In this document: positions 1 to 10,446 of the stretch, piece by piece
Layout of the letters: each line of letters starts with the position of its first letter
Position numbering within the stretch: the stretch's first letter is position 1
Source of the DNA: Xenorhabdus lircayensis
Lineage (GTDB): Bacteria > Pseudomonadota > Gammaproteobacteria > Enterobacterales > Enterobacteriaceae
DNA: 54,671 nt
Reading direction: 5' to 3'
Assembly (NCBI RefSeq): GCF_016306625.1
Contig: NZ_JACOII010000057.1
Coordinates: 1-54,671 of the forward strand
Notes under the pieces: model-generated
Told to the model about the DNA's origin: nothing
Seen by the model: the letters and a program-made list of their open reading frames with translations, nothing else
Database searches by the model: none
Program-made: the position numbers and the translations under genes

Positions 1-30
1 CGTTCAAACTTTTCTTTAGACACGACTCTA

Positions 31-69
31 TTCCTTAAAACCGCTCCCCCGTCACATAGATGAGGGAGC
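31..69 (-). terminator. Weak hairpin in the fusA-tuf spacer
   Basis: Arms at 43-48 and 64-69 can form a 6-bp GC-rich stem with a 15-nt loop. On the minus strand it is followed by a short run of T. fusA and tuf are usually co-transcribed, so this may be a partial attenuator or of no importance. Confidence 0.25.
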
Positions 70-93
70 TAAAAAGATAGTAAACTCGAAAAC

Positions 94-2202
94 TTATCTA
101 GCTTTACGAGCTTCGATAATAGCCTGAGCGACGTTGCTCGGCGCTTCGTTGTACTTCAAGAACTCCATGGAGTAAGAAGCACGACCTTGGGTCTGAGAAC
201 GCAGGTCAGTAGCATAACCAAACATTTCAGATAATGGTACTTGAGCACGAACAATTTTGCCCGTAGCTACATCATCCATACCATCGATCATACCACGGCG
301 ACGGTTCAAGTCACCGATGACGTCACCCATGTAGTCTTCTGGTGTTTCCACCTCAACTTTCATGATAGGTTCCAGCAGAACTGGTTTCGCTTTCATGAAG
401 CCTTCTTTAAATGCCATGGACGCAGCAATTTTAAAGGCGATTTCCGAGGAGTCAACGTCATGGTAAGAACCATCAAACAAGGCAACTTTAATATCAACGA
501 TTGGATAACCAGCCAGAACGCCGCCCTTCAGCTGTTCCTGAACGCCTTTGTCGACACCTGGAATATATTCTTTAGGAACAACACCACCAACGATTTCGTT
601 CGAGAACTCGTAACCAGCACCGCCAGCTTCCAGAGGTTCGATACGTAGCCACACGTGACCGTACTGACCACGACCACCAGACTGTTTAGCGTGTTTACCT
701 TCCTGCTCAACAGAAGAGCGGATAGTTTCACGGTAAGCAACCTGAGGTTTACCTACGTTCGCTTCAACGTTGAATTCGCGACGCATACGGTCAACCAGTA
801 CGTCGAGGTGAAGTTCACCCATACCCGCGATGATAGTCTGACCAGTTTCTTCATTACTGCTCACTCGGAATGATGGGTCTTCCTGAGCCAGACGGCCTAA
901 AGCGATACCCATTTTTTCTTGGTCAGCTTTAGTTTTTGGCTCAATAGCAACAGAGATAACTGGCTCTGGGAATTCCATACGCTCCAGAATGATTGGGGAG
1001 CTCATGTCACAGAGAGTATCACCTGTGGTTACATCTTTCAGACCGATTGCAGCAGCGATATCGCCTGCACGGACTTCTTTAATTTCTTCACGTTTGTTGG
1101 CGTGCATCTGTACGATACGGCCAAAACGTTCTTTTTTGTCTTTAATCGGGTTCAGTACGGTGTCACCAGAGTTAACAACACCAGAGTAAACACGGAAGAA
1201 CGTCAAGTTACCCACGAATGGGTCTGTCGCGATTTTGAACGCCAGTGCAGAGAATGGCTCGTCATCGCTGGAATGACGTTCTGCTGGTGTGTCTTTACCG
1301 TCTGGCAGCATACCTTTGATGGATTCAACATCAGTTGGGGCTGGCAGATATTCGATAACTGCATCCAGCATTGCCTGAACACCTTTGTTCTTAAATGCAG
1401 AACCACAGGTAACCAGGATAATTTCGTTAGCCAGAACGCGCTTACGCAGAGCTTTTTTGATTTCTTCTTCAGTCAGCTCTTCACCGCCCAGATATTTGTC
1501 CATCAGGTCTTCTGATGCTTCTGCAGCGGATTCAATCAGATTCTGGTGCCATTCTTCAGCCAGTTCGAGCATGTCAGCAGGGATATCTTCATAAGTGAAG
1601 GTAGTTCCCTGATCAGCTTCGTTCCAGTTGATTGCTTTCATTTTCAACAGGTCAACAATACCGGTGAAGGTATCTTCAGCACCGATAGCCAGTTGAAGTG
1701 GAACTGGGTTTGCAGCCAGACGAGTTTTGATCTGCTCAACAACGCGCAGGAAGTTCGCACCCATACGGTCCATTTTGTTAACGAACGCGATACGTGGGAC
1801 ACAGTATTTGTTAGCCTGACGCCATACAGTCTCAGACTGCGGCTGAACACCACCAACTGCACAATAAACCATTACTGCACCGTCAAGAACACGCATGGAA
1901 CGTTCTACTTCGATGGTGAAGTCAACGTGTCCTGGGGTGTCGATGATGTTGATGCGGTGTGGTTCATACTGCTTAGCCATACCAGACCAGAATGCAGTGG
2001 TCGCAGCAGACGTGATAGTAATACCACGTTCCTGCTCCTGCTCCATCCAGTCCATTGTTGCTGAACCTTCGTGAGTTTCACCAATTTTATGGTTTACACC
2101 TGTATAAAACAGAATACGTTCAGTTGTCGTGGTTTTACCGGCGTCGATGTGAGCGCTGATACCGATATTGCGGTAACGCGCTATAGGTGTTTTACGAGCC
2201 AT
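94..2202 (-). CDS. fusA: Elongation factor G
   Basis: EF-G, 702 aa, the usual length for the family (704 in E. coli). It is the GTPase that moves tRNA and mRNA through the ribosome after peptide bond formation, and acts with ribosome recycling factor to split ribosomes. The N-terminal G domain carries the P-loop AHIDAGKT near residue 19, the DTPGH switch motif and NKMD. Domains II-V follow, with the domain IV loop GGRGQYGHV. It lies 78 bp downstream of rpsG in the str operon order rpsL-rpsG-fusA; tuf is expected beyond the left edge. Transcription probably comes from the strong promoter ahead of rpsL. Nothing is unusual. Confidence 0.98.
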   Translation of the reverse strand: MARKTPIARYRNIGISAHIDAGKTTTTERILFYTGVNHKIGETHEGSATMDWMEQEQERGITITSAATTAFWSGMAKQYEPHRINIIDTPGHVDFTIEVERSMRVLDGAVMVYCAVGGVQPQSETVWRQANKYCVPRIAFVNKMDRMGANFLRVVEQIKTRLAANPVPLQLAIGAEDTFTGIVDLLKMKAINWNEADQGTTFTYEDIPADMLELAEEWHQNLIESAAEASEDLMDKYLGGEELTEEEIKKALRKRVLANEIILVTCGSAFKNKGVQAMLDAVIEYLPAPTDVESIKGMLPDGKDTPAERHSSDDEPFSALAFKIATDPFVGNLTFFRVYSGVVNSGDTVLNPIKDKKERFGRIVQMHANKREEIKEVRAGDIAAAIGLKDVTTGDTLCDMSSPIILERMEFPEPVISVAIEPKTKADQEKMGIALGRLAQEDPSFRVSSNEETGQTIIAGMGELHLDVLVDRMRREFNVEANVGKPQVAYRETIRSSVEQEGKHAKQSGGRGQYGHVWLRIEPLEAGGAGYEFSNEIVGGVVPKEYIPGVDKGVQEQLKGGVLAGYPIVDIKVALFDGSYHDVDSSEIAFKIAASMAFKEGFMKAKPVLLEPIMKVEVETPEDYMGDVIGDLNRRRGMIDGMDDVATGKIVRAQVPLSEMFGYATDLRSQTQGRASYSMEFLKYNEAPSNVAQAIIEARKAR

Positions 2203-2280
2203 TTTTTCCTCTCTCGTGGGCGTTCAATTTAAAGAACGGGTAGCCAAGCAGCTACCCAGAACATCTTCACTACAAAGGGA

Positions 2281-3284
<1,004 letters not shown>

Positions 3285-3309
3285 TCATGACAAAACGAGA
3301 GGACGCGGA

Positions 3310-3338
3310 ATTTTATTGCTGACTTGACGAGGTGTCAA
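3310..3338 (-). promoter_or_regulatory. Sigma-70 promoter of the str operon
   Basis: On the minus strand a perfect -35 TTGACA (3333-3338) is separated by exactly 17 bp from TAAAAT (3310-3315). The sequence downstream of the -10 (CCGCGTCCTC) closely resembles the E. coli rpsL start region. The leader to the rpsL start codon is about 80 nt. Confidence 0.85.
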
Positions 3339-3391
3339 GAAATATACAGTTTTTCTATGCTGGTAAAATGGCTGAAAAATGCAATCCATAT

Positions 3392-3679
3392 CTACCAGGC
3401 AAAATTTTGCTGATGTTTTACCGTTAAGCTAACAAAGCCGCTGTAATCAATCACCATTACACGGTCTGAAATCTGTTCAACCAGCCCCCGTGCATCCAGA
3501 TCTTCCTGCAAGGCATAAATGCCTGCTCCCGTCTGGAGCAACTCAGCCAAATGATGGTTATCACTGATGCCCAGTAACACACCATTCTGGATTAACAGAA
3601 CATCATCTGCATCAGATACAAGACCAAGCATTGCATTGAAGTCATCATGGTAAGGTGAGCGACCAACAGTATATAACAT
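3392..3679 (-). CDS. tusB: Sulfurtransferase complex subunit TusB
   Basis: TusB/DsrH family, 95 aa. With TusC and TusD it forms the TusBCD complex, which relays sulfur from IscS/TusA to TusE and MnmA for 2-thiolation of U34 in tRNAs for Lys, Glu and Gln. The start MLYTVGRSPYH and the position after tusC identify it. It is the last gene of yheO-tusDCB and lies about 50 bp upstream of the str promoter, the same order as in E. coli. Confidence 0.93.
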   Translation of the reverse strand: MLYTVGRSPYHDDFNAMLGLVSDADDVLLIQNGVLLGISDNHHLAELLQTGAGIYALQEDLDARGLVEQISDRVMVIDYSGFVSLTVKHQQNFAW

Positions 3680-3698
3680 ATTACCTGCCTGAAATAGA

Positions 3699-4058
3699 TT
3701 AAAATTTCAACACAACATCATAGCCCGCTAGCAGTTCTCGTATTGCCGCAGCGGGAAGAAATTCAGTCTCCAGCACAAAGTTGTTTGCCGGACTGCCTCC
3801 TCGAATCACCAGATCATCAAGGCAAACGTAACATTTATCAATGTCATAGAGAGGCAGGATCTTAAAGGTTGAGATGTAGTCACGGGCCAGAACTTTATCC
3901 GGCTGCTGATTAGCCAGTAATTGGAATACTCCATCAGAAATAAAGAATACACCGATCTGCTCGGTTAATGCCGATGTCGCTAGCAGTGCATCCAGCCCTT
4001 CCCTGCCAGCAGAAGATCCGTGGGGGGCTTCAGTAAAAACAAAGGCGATTTTTTTCAT
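3699..4058 (-). CDS. tusC: Sulfurtransferase complex subunit TusC
   Basis: TusC/DsrF family, 119 aa, same length as the E. coli protein. It is a structural partner in the TusBCD sulfur relay. The start [14 protein letters not shown] is the ATG at 4058-4056. The preceding TTG is less likely, because the ATG lies within a repeated RBS-start unit and gives the family length. tusC is separated from tusD by three copies of a 19-bp repeat. A 12-codon mini-frame beginning at 4096 ends in a TGA that shares a base with the tusC ATG, so coupling to tusD translation may be kept by re-initiation. Confidence 0.93.
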   Translation of the reverse strand: MKKIAFVFTEAPHGSSAGREGLDALLATSALTEQIGVFFISDGVFQLLANQQPDKVLARDYISTFKILPLYDIDKCYVCLDDLVIRGGSPANNFVLETEFLPAAAIRELLAGYDVVLKF

Positions 4059-4108
4059 CAATACCCACTATTTTCAACAATACCCACTACTTTCATCAAT
4101 ACCCACTC
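4052..4108 (-). repeat. Triple 19-bp tandem repeat carrying the tusC translation start
   Basis: Three adjoining 19-bp units occupy 4052-4070, 4071-4089 and 4090-4108, differing at one or two bases. Read on the minus strand each contains GTGGGTATTG followed by ATGAAA or TTGAAA, that is the ribosome-binding and start region of tusC. Only the last unit is the true start. Confidence 0.85.
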
Positions 4109-4113
4109 GGCCC

Positions 4114-4509
4114 CTAAAATTGTATAACGCGATCACACAACATCATGGCTTCTGCCAGCGATCCCAGCCCGCTGAGTTCAAACCCATTCGCCAGATTCGC
4201 AGCAGGCAGATTTAATTCACGGGCTTGCTGTTCATCCACAACACCACGCCGTAATGCCGCCGCAACGCAGATAAACAGATTGAACTGATGCTGGACTGCC
4301 AATGCCTGCCATGCTCTGACCAAATCAAACTCATCATTAGCGGGGGCGACCAACTGATTACCGTTTTGGACACCTTCGCGATAAAAAAACACGCTATGCA
4401 GTTTATGGCCTGACGCGATCAGCGCCTGAGCGAATTGGTAGGCACTACCGGCTTGCTGAGTACCGTAAGCTGGCCCAGTGACCAGCAGGCAATAAGACAG
4501 TGACGACAT
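4114..4509 (-). CDS. tusD: Sulfurtransferase complex subunit TusD
   Basis: TusD/DsrE family, 131 aa. It holds the sulfur-carrying cysteine of the TusBCD complex that feeds tRNA 2-thiouridine synthesis. The conserved Cys is seen at residue 81 in the segment [10 protein letters not shown] (Cys78 in E. coli), so the protein should be active. Its ATG overlaps the yheO stop by one base (TAATG), which suggests translational coupling. Confidence 0.95.
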   Translation of the reverse strand: MSSLSYCLLVTGPAYGTQQAGSAYQFAQALIASGHKLHSVFFYREGVQNGNQLVAPANDEFDLVRAWQALAVQHQFNLFICVAAALRRGVVDEQQARELNLPAANLANGFELSGLGSLAEAMMLCDRVIQF

Positions 4510-5246
4510 TACTTCTCCGAACTAGCGCATTCACCATTTTTAAACTGGCGAATATAGAGATATACCGTATGTTTGGAGATATTTAAACGATCAGCGACCT
4601 GATTAATCGCATCTTTAATATCAAAAATACCTTTCTCATAGAGATTAAGCACTACCTGTCTGTTTTTCGCATTATTAGAAACATTGCGATCAGCATTCAC
4701 TTCTTCAATAGTGAATTCCAGAGTCTGTGCTACCAGATCATCCACGGAAGAAGCGAAATTGACGTTTGAAGCAACTTCATGGGTCTTTTCTGGGATAAAG
4801 GTCTGAATAATTTCGGAGAAAGGCACATCAAGGTTCATATTGATGCACAAAAGTCCAATGACCCGACGCTGACGATTGCGAATGGCAATTGTGATAGATT
4901 TCATCAACGAGCCACTTTTTGCTCGCGTGAAATACGCTTTGGAAACACTGCAATCTTCATCCGTAATATCATGCAGCATCCGCAACGCCAAATCGGTAAT
5001 CGGAGAGCCAATCTTACGGCCAGTATGTTCCCCATTGGCTATTCTGACAGCTGAACATTTAAGATCTTCCAGTGAATGAAGAACTATTTCACAATGCCCA
5101 CCAATCAACATAGCCAGGCCATCAACAGCAGCTTCGTAAGATTTTAAAACTTCATGATCCGTTTCACTAAACGGTTGGTTTTCCAGTAAATCAATATCAC
5201 TGTTATCACTAGATATATTATCACCAGTTAATAGCGGGGTAGACAT
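4509..5246 (-). CDS. yheO: YheO-like PAS/HTH transcriptional regulator
   Basis: YheO family, 245 aa from the ATG at 5246. An in-frame ATG at 5258 would give 249 aa, but the AAGGA ribosome binding site lies too close to it and is well spaced for 5246. The protein has an N-terminal PAS-like sensory region (including [15 protein letters not shown]) and a C-terminal helix-turn-helix near residues 195-235 ([18 protein letters not shown]). It heads yheO-tusDCB and overlaps tusD by one base. Its ligand and targets are not known. Confidence 0.9.
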   Translation of the reverse strand: MSTPLLTGDNISSDNSDIDLLENQPFSETDHEVLKSYEAAVDGLAMLIGGHCEIVLHSLEDLKCSAVRIANGEHTGRKIGSPITDLALRMLHDITDEDCSVSKAYFTRAKSGSLMKSITIAIRNRQRRVIGLLCINMNLDVPFSEIIQTFIPEKTHEVASNVNFASSVDDLVAQTLEFTIEEVNADRNVSNNAKNRQVVLNLYEKGIFDIKDAINQVADRLNISKHTVYLYIRQFKNGECASSEK

Positions 5247-5393
5247 GTAATACACCATCCTTCAAGCTCAGACTTTGCCTCACCAAAATATCAGAGTGAG
5301 ATTTATTATAAAATCACATTACTGCAACTAAGCATCTATCTCAGTAGACACCTACTGTTGCAGGCAGAATGTTCTATATTTTATTCGGAATAA

Positions 5394-5427
5394 TGACGCT
5401 AAAACTACATTGACGTTAAAACTACAT
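5394..5427. repeat. 17-bp tandem duplication upstream of yheO
   Basis: Two adjoining 17-bp units (5394-5410 and 5411-5427) differ at one base. They lie about 150 bp upstream of yheO in a 0.4-kb non-coding stretch (5247-5629) in which I see no gene. They could be a duplicated regulator site or slippage. Confidence 0.6.
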
Positions 5428-5629
5428 TGAATTTCCGTCAAGCTCTTGCTAATCATATCACAGCGATCTATCACAGCTTCATGCCTAATACACCTGAAAT
5501 ATGAGAACGGCATTTCTTTTAATACCGCAGGAAATAATAAGCAGACAAATTCATTTTGCTTTATTCATGCTTATTACTCATCAAGTAGAGGTAAATTCCA
5601 GCAGCAAGCCAAGAGGTAAAAAATATGCA

Positions 5630-5656
5630 CAATAAAACAGGGGCATTAAGCCCCTG
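5630..5656 (-). terminator. Rho-independent terminator of fkpA
   Basis: On the minus strand a 7-bp stem (CAGGGGC / GCCCCTG, arms 5650-5656 and 5638-5644) with a 5-nt loop is followed by TTTTATT. It lies 30 bp past the fkpA stop. Confidence 0.85.
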
Positions 5657-5685
5657 CCAATGTTGATTCTTAAATATTAAAGGAA

Positions 5686-6450
5686 TTATTTTGCCTTGGC
5701 GGCAGGTTTAATATCCAGTAATTCAACATTGAAAACTAAAGTAGAGTTAGCTGGGATTTTAGGCAGATTTGACTGACCATAAGCCAGCTTAGGTGGAATA
5801 ACCAATGTGATTTTTCCGCCTTTCTTCACATGCTGTAAACCTTCTTTCCAACCCGGGATAACACTGTCCAAACGAATTGACAGAGGTTCTTTACGCTCAT
5901 AAGAACTATCAAAAACTTGGCCGTCAATCAACGCGCCCTGATAGTTGACAACCACTGTGTCACTTTCTTTAGGTGCCTTGCCAGTACCTTCTTTTTCAAT
6001 TTTGTAAAGAAGCCCTGTTTTGGTTTCTACTACGCCAGCTTGCTTAACGAACTTTTCACGGTACTTAGCACCTTTTTCGCCATTTTCACCGGCTTCTTTC
6101 TCAACCTTGGCTCGTGCTGCATCTTTCACTTTAGATTCAAAAGAAAGCAGAGTGTCCTGAATGTCTTTATCAGTCAATTTGCTTTTATTATTTAAAGCAT
6201 CCTCAACACCCGCCAGTAACTGTGCTTTTTCTATATTGATACCGAGTGTTTTCTGCTCTTTCAATGAGTTTGCCATGTAGCTACCCAGAGAAGCCCCCAG
6301 AGCATAAGAATTTTGCTGATCTACCGTTTTAAATGCACTATTTAGTTTTACTTCGTCTTTGGCTTCCGTGTTGGCAGCCAAGGCTTGAGGTACACTGAAT
6401 GCCACCGCAAGTGTCGTTGCCAGCAGAGTTGTTTTAAACAATGATTTCAT
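5686..6450 (-). CDS. fkpA: Periplasmic FKBP-type peptidyl-prolyl isomerase FkpA
   Basis: FkpA, 254 aa from the ATG at 6450, which follows GGAGAATAGG; the upstream TTG at 6462 is unlikely. A signal peptide of about 25 residues ends at QALA. The N-terminal helical dimerisation and chaperone region spans roughly residues 30-135. The FKBP isomerase domain spans roughly 145-250 and shows KESDTVVVNYQG, VFDSSY, VIPGWKEGLQ and PKLAYG. It refolds envelope proteins and isomerises prolyl bonds in the periplasm. It is divergent from slyX. In E. coli fkpA belongs to the sigma-E regulon; I did not find a convincing sigma-E promoter here. Confidence 0.96.
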   Translation of the reverse strand: MKSLFKTTLLATTLAVAFSVPQALAANTEAKDEVKLNSAFKTVDQQNSYALGASLGSYMANSLKEQKTLGINIEKAQLLAGVEDALNNKSKLTDKDIQDTLLSFESKVKDAARAKVEKEAGENGEKGAKYREKFVKQAGVVETKTGLLYKIEKEGTGKAPKESDTVVVNYQGALIDGQVFDSSYERKEPLSIRLDSVIPGWKEGLQHVKKGGKITLVIPPKLAYGQSNLPKIPANSTLVFNVELLDIKPAAKAK

Positions 6451-6697
6451 CCTATTCTCCAATAAATTTGGGTGGGGTTACCGTCAGCACAGGTCACACG
6501 TAACATTTACTATAACCGCCTACGGAAACCAATAACAATACTTGCTACACCTTGTTCTAAAAACCATTGAGACAACATTAAAGTAAAGAGGTTTCGAGAA
6601 ACCCACTTTCACTGAATGTTTTGAGTATTATAGTGTCAACTTGATTCGAGTAATCATTCCGTATGTAATTAATTGATCAGAGGCAGGAGGAAAGATA

Positions 6698-6916
6698 ATG
6701 GAATTATCTGAATTTGAACAAAGATTTGAACAATTAGAAACTAAACTGGCCTACCAAGAAGCTACCATTGAAGAGTTGAATCAAGAAGTGAGAAAGCAGC
6801 AACTAGAAACCGACAGGTTGAAAGAACACCTGCGATTAATGACTGAACGTCTAAAAACCCACCAGACATCAATCATTGCACCACTTTCAGAGGAAACGCC
6901 TCCCCCCCATTACTGA
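6698..6916 (+). CDS. slyX: SlyX family protein
   Basis: SlyX, 72 aa, the family length. It is a short coiled-coil protein of unknown function: residues 5-55 are rich in Glu, Leu and Gln with heptad spacing. A strong AGGAGG site precedes the ATG. It lies between fkpA and slyD as in E. coli and converges on slyD across a bidirectional terminator. Confidence 0.92.
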   Translation: MELSEFEQRFEQLETKLAYQEATIEELNQEVRKQQLETDRLKEHLRLMTERLKTHQTSIIAPLSEETPPPHY

Positions 6917-6968
6917 TATTACCATCCGGGGTAGCAGGGTAGCACCTGCCAGGGATGGATGAAGCATA

Positions 6969-7004
6969 AAAAAAGAGAAGCCCGTGGTGGGCTTCCCTTT
7001 TTTC
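6969..7004. terminator. Bidirectional terminator between slyX and slyD
   Basis: A 7-bp perfect stem (GAAGCCC 6977-6983, GGGCTTC 6989-6995) with a 5-nt loop has T runs on both sides: CCCTTTTTT on plus and TTTTTTTATGC on minus. It serves the convergent genes slyX and slyD. Confidence 0.9.
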
Positions 7005-7052
7005 TGCTCACTGATTGTTTCAGATTGCCAACAATGTTCAGTTAGCCCTGAA

Positions 7053-7577
7053 TTAGTGGCAGCTGCCACCGCAGCATCCATTCTCATCGTGCTCATGATC
7101 ACCGCAACCACCCTGACCATGTACATGACCGTGAGCCAATTCTTCTTCGGTCGCTTCACGAATAGCGACGATTTCAACATTGAACTTCAGATTTTGACCT
7201 GCCAGCATGTGGTTAGCATCAACGACAACTTCATCACCTTCAATCGCAGTGATTTCAACAGGAATCGGCCCCTGATCCGTGTCAGCCAGAAAACGCATGC
7301 CAACCTCAATATCATCAACACCAACAAACACATCTTTCGGTGCACGCTGAACCAGATTTTCATCATACTGACCGTATGCATCATCCGCTTCTACGCTAAC
7401 ATCAAAACGTTCACCCGCCTCACGGCCTTCCACTGCTTTCTCCAATCCGCTGATCAAAGAACCACGGCCATGCAGATAATCTAACGGCGCGCTCACCGGG
7501 GACTCATCAACTAAAACACCATCTTCTGTTCTTACTTGATAAGCCAGACTGACCACCAAGTCTTTTACTACTTTCAT
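7053..7577 (-). CDS. slyD: FKBP-type peptidyl-prolyl isomerase SlyD
   Basis: SlyD, 174 aa from the ATG at 7577, preceded by TAGGAGT; upstream in-frame codons would add nine unrelated residues. The FKBP domain (residues 1-70 and 120-150) is interrupted by the insert-in-flap chaperone domain. The tail is rich in His and Cys (GCGDHEHDENGCCGGSCH) and binds nickel and other metals. The cytoplasmic enzyme helps protein folding and supplies nickel to hydrogenase assembly in E. coli. The tail is shorter than that of E. coli (196 aa overall). Confidence 0.96.
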   Translation of the reverse strand: MKVVKDLVVSLAYQVRTEDGVLVDESPVSAPLDYLHGRGSLISGLEKAVEGREAGERFDVSVEADDAYGQYDENLVQRAPKDVFVGVDDIEVGMRFLADTDQGPIPVEITAIEGDEVVVDANHMLAGQNLKFNVEIVAIREATEEELAHGHVHGQGGCGDHEHDENGCCGGSCH

Positions 7578-7722
7578 GACAACTCCTACATACCCGAGGG
7601 GCATAAACCCGTGGGGGAAAATTTTTATAGCTCAAAAAATGCGGCCAATTGTAACGGAATTCTACGGCGCTGTACCTAGCGACGGCAAAGTTTATCCACA
7701 ATTTATTGTTCGTGCATTTATT

Positions 7723-7926
7723 TTATTGTGGCGTAAAAATACCAATAACCTGTTCCTGCTCCCTGACATGAGAAGTGACGGCTTCATCGGTTTGCCTCTG
7801 CATATGGCCACAATGGACACATTCCACGATATCAACCTTATTTTCCTGCCACATTGCCAGCGTATCCTGTGACTGGCATTTTGGACAAACTGCTCCCGCA
7901 ATAAAACGTTTACGACTGACTGACAT
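7723..7926 (-). CDS. yheV: YheV family zinc-ribbon protein
   Basis: YheV, 67 aa from the ATG at 7926. Two Cys pairs (CPKC and CVHCGH) about 22 residues apart suggest a zinc ribbon. The function is unknown. It lies 14 bp after kefB and is probably co-transcribed with kefG-kefB, as in E. coli. Confidence 0.88.
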   Translation of the reverse strand: MSVSRKRFIAGAVCPKCQSQDTLAMWQENKVDIVECVHCGHMQRQTDEAVTSHVREQEQVIGIFTPQ

Positions 7927-7940
7927 AATTCCCCCCAACG

Positions 7941-9764
7941 CTATTCATATTCATCCCATCCTTCCGGCTGGCGACGCTCATTAATCATTTCCCGTTCAAA
8001 TAGTTCTTCTAATTCCCTGCGAGCCTCTTTAACACGGGATATCTGCGCCACATCCCCATGCAGCACGGGCATCAGTTCACGTAACATGCGCATATCCAGT
8101 CGCCGGAAATGCTGCTGCGCACGATGCGCCTGATGTGGATGCATACCTAATCGGATCAATACCTTGCGTCCCAGCTCCAATGCACTGGAAAATGTTTCTC
8201 GATTAAAATCTTTCACACCACTCTGCAACAGTTCATGGGCTTCCAGACGCCCCCTTGCACGCGCAAGAATATTCAGGTGAGGAAAATGTTTCTGGCACAA
8301 ATGGACAATCGCCATCGTATCTTCCGGCTCATCGCTGGTAATGACAATCGCCTTGGCTTTCGCTGCGCCTGCTGAACGCAGGAGTTCCAGTTCGCTCGCA
8401 TCACCATAATACACCTTATGACCATAACGACGCATGGTGCTGATCACACTCACATCGCGTTCCAGTACGGTGATGTGGATCTTATTTGCCATCAGCAGGC
8501 GCCCAACCACTTGCCCAAAACGACCAAAACCCACCAAAATCACCTGTGGACCATTGTCCTCCACAAATGGCTGCTCACTATGCCCTTCCTGTGAATTATG
8601 TTCTTCCTGTAAGTTATATCGGCGCGCCAACATGCTTTCAATCAACTGCATCACCAAAGGTGTTGTCATCATCGACAATGTCACCACAACCAACAGGAGT
8701 GACATCTGATTCTGATTTAACACACCCTGTCCAATCGCCGCAGAAAATAAGACAAATGCAAACTCGCCCCCCTGACTTAATACCCCTGCGAACTGCAAAC
8801 ATGATGATTTTCTTAAACCGGATATTCTGCCAATAACATAAAGTATGAGACCTTTTATCAGCACCAGCCCCAAGACACTTAACAAGACACTTAACAAGTG
8901 AGTCAGCAAAACCCCCATATTTAGGGACATGCCAACAGAAATGAAAAATAACCCCAGCAACAATCCCTTGAATGGCTCAATGGAAATCTCCAGTTCATGG
9001 CGATACTCACTGTCAGCCAGCAAGACACCGGCAATAAAAGTACCGAGCGCCATTGAAAAACCCAATTTCTCCATGAAGATCGCGGCCCCCAGTACGACCA
9101 GCAACGAAGCCGCTGTAAACACCTCCCTGACACCGGATTTCACCACCAACCGAAACAGGGGGCGCAACAAATATCGTCCTCCCAGCAACATGCCAGCAAA
9201 AGCAACAATTTTCAGACCAATGCGATACCAGTCACTGGATTCCGTCCCGCCAGCTAACAATGGAATAACAGCCAAGGCGGGGATTACGGCCATATCCTGA
9301 AACAGCAGGATAGAAAAACCGAGCTGCCCACCCTCATTGTTCATCATCCCCTTCTCTTTCATCAATTGCAGCGCCATCGCAGTGGATGACATCGCAAGCC
9401 CAGTGCCACCAATAACCGCAGCCTGCCATGAAAAATTCACCAGAAAAAGGAATGAAGCCAGTATCAACGCTGTTAATGCCACCTGCACCGTACCCGCACC
9501 AAAGATCGAGCGCCTGAGCTGCCAGAGTTTTGTTGGATTCAGCTCAAGGCCGATAATAAACATCAGGAAAACAACACCAAGTTCAGAAAAATGCAGGATT
9601 TCATCAACATCCTTGATAAACCCCAGCCCCCACGGGCCCAGTGCGATTCCTGCAATGAGATAACCCAATACCACCCCAATCTTGAATTTTTGGGCAAGGG
9701 GAACCGCCACAACAGCAGCAAACAAAAACAGTGTTCCGGCGCTTAACAGCGTTGAAGTCTCCAT
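7941..9764 (-). CDS. kefB: Glutathione-regulated potassium/proton antiporter KefB
   Basis: KefB, 607 aa from the ATG at 9764 (E. coli 601). The N-terminal 385 residues form a CPA2-type cation/proton antiporter with about 12-13 membrane helices. A cytoplasmic RCK domain follows from about residue 405, with the nucleotide-binding [13 protein letters not shown] motif. The channel is held closed by glutathione and opened by glutathione adducts of electrophiles, so potassium leaves and the cytoplasm acidifies protectively. It starts two bases after the kefG stop, so translation is likely coupled to its activator KefG. Confidence 0.96.
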   Translation of the reverse strand: METSTLLSAGTLFLFAAVVAVPLAQKFKIGVVLGYLIAGIALGPWGLGFIKDVDEILHFSELGVVFLMFIIGLELNPTKLWQLRRSIFGAGTVQVALTALILASFLFLVNFSWQAAVIGGTGLAMSSTAMALQLMKEKGMMNNEGGQLGFSILLFQDMAVIPALAVIPLLAGGTESSDWYRIGLKIVAFAGMLLGGRYLLRPLFRLVVKSGVREVFTAASLLVVLGAAIFMEKLGFSMALGTFIAGVLLADSEYRHELEISIEPFKGLLLGLFFISVGMSLNMGVLLTHLLSVLLSVLGLVLIKGLILYVIGRISGLRKSSCLQFAGVLSQGGEFAFVLFSAAIGQGVLNQNQMSLLLVVVTLSMMTTPLVMQLIESMLARRYNLQEEHNSQEGHSEQPFVEDNGPQVILVGFGRFGQVVGRLLMANKIHITVLERDVSVISTMRRYGHKVYYGDASELELLRSAGAAKAKAIVITSDEPEDTMAIVHLCQKHFPHLNILARARGRLEAHELLQSGVKDFNRETFSSALELGRKVLIRLGMHPHQAHRAQQHFRRLDMRMLRELMPVLHGDVAQISRVKEARRELEELFEREMINERRQPEGWDEYE

Positions 9765-9766
9765 GA

Positions 9767-10330
9767 TTACAACCCTCCCAAAGACAATGGTGCTTTCAGC
9801 CATTCCCGATAAGCATTCGCATGGCCCACAAGCACTTCAGGCCGTTGGCGTCTGGCCCAGTAAATAATCATTGGTGATAACCAATGCATCTGACACATTG
9901 ACGCCGTCAACTCAAAAGGCCGGAGAATTTCTTCCATCAAAGAAAGGTCATATCCCCCTCTCCGGTAGGCTCCCTCAGGTTCTCCTGTGGTGATGACAGA
10001 GCGCCAGTATTTTCCTCTCAGCGCCTGTTCTGCTCCATTGACAAAATCACGGCTCAACACACGATCCATCCACTCTTTCAATAAAGCAGGACAACTATAA
10101 GTATACAAAGGATGTTGGAAAACAATCACTTTATGCTCGCGCAGCAACTGCTGCTCCAGGGACACATCGATAAAGAAATCGGGATAACAGCCATAGAGAT
10201 CGTGAACAGTCACATGTTCCAATTCCTGCACAGGCTGCAATAGAACTTTATTGGCAACTGAATTCAGAGGTTCGGGATGGGTGTACAGCAGCAACACTTT
10301 AGGCAGCGATACGTTAGGCGACAACAACAT
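9767..10330 (-). CDS. kefG: KefB ancillary NAD(P)H oxidoreductase KefG
   Basis: KefG, 187 aa from the ATG at 10330, which has AGGGGG upstream; a TTG one codon earlier is not needed. It is a flavodoxin-fold quinone oxidoreductase of the KefF/KefG/MdaB type, with YTHPEPLNS near the N-terminus and [17 protein letters not shown] around residue 75-90. It is required for full KefB activity. It lies immediately upstream of kefB and is divergent from yheS. Confidence 0.94.
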   Translation of the reverse strand: MLLSPNVSLPKVLLLYTHPEPLNSVANKVLLQPVQELEHVTVHDLYGCYPDFFIDVSLEQQLLREHKVIVFQHPLYTYSCPALLKEWMDRVLSRDFVNGAEQALRGKYWRSVITTGEPEGAYRRGGYDLSLMEEILRPFELTASMCQMHWLSPMIIYWARRQRPEVLVGHANAYREWLKAPLSLGGL

Positions 10331-10446
10331 CAATCCCCCTAGGACGTGTCAGGACACATATTTTCCGCTACCATGCACGTCAAGCTATCAAATTGAATAC
10401 CTATAACCTAATTATTAACTTAACATATTTTATATAGACAACATCT

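Noticed and set aside
919-1515. 198-codon plus-strand ORF within fusA
   Set aside because: Shadow of the fusA coding strand; no independent support.
6590-6603. GGTTTC-GA-GAAACC palindrome between fkpA and slyX as an operator
   Set aside because: Only 6-bp arms, no second copy found and no known regulator matches; could be chance or part of a weak hairpin.
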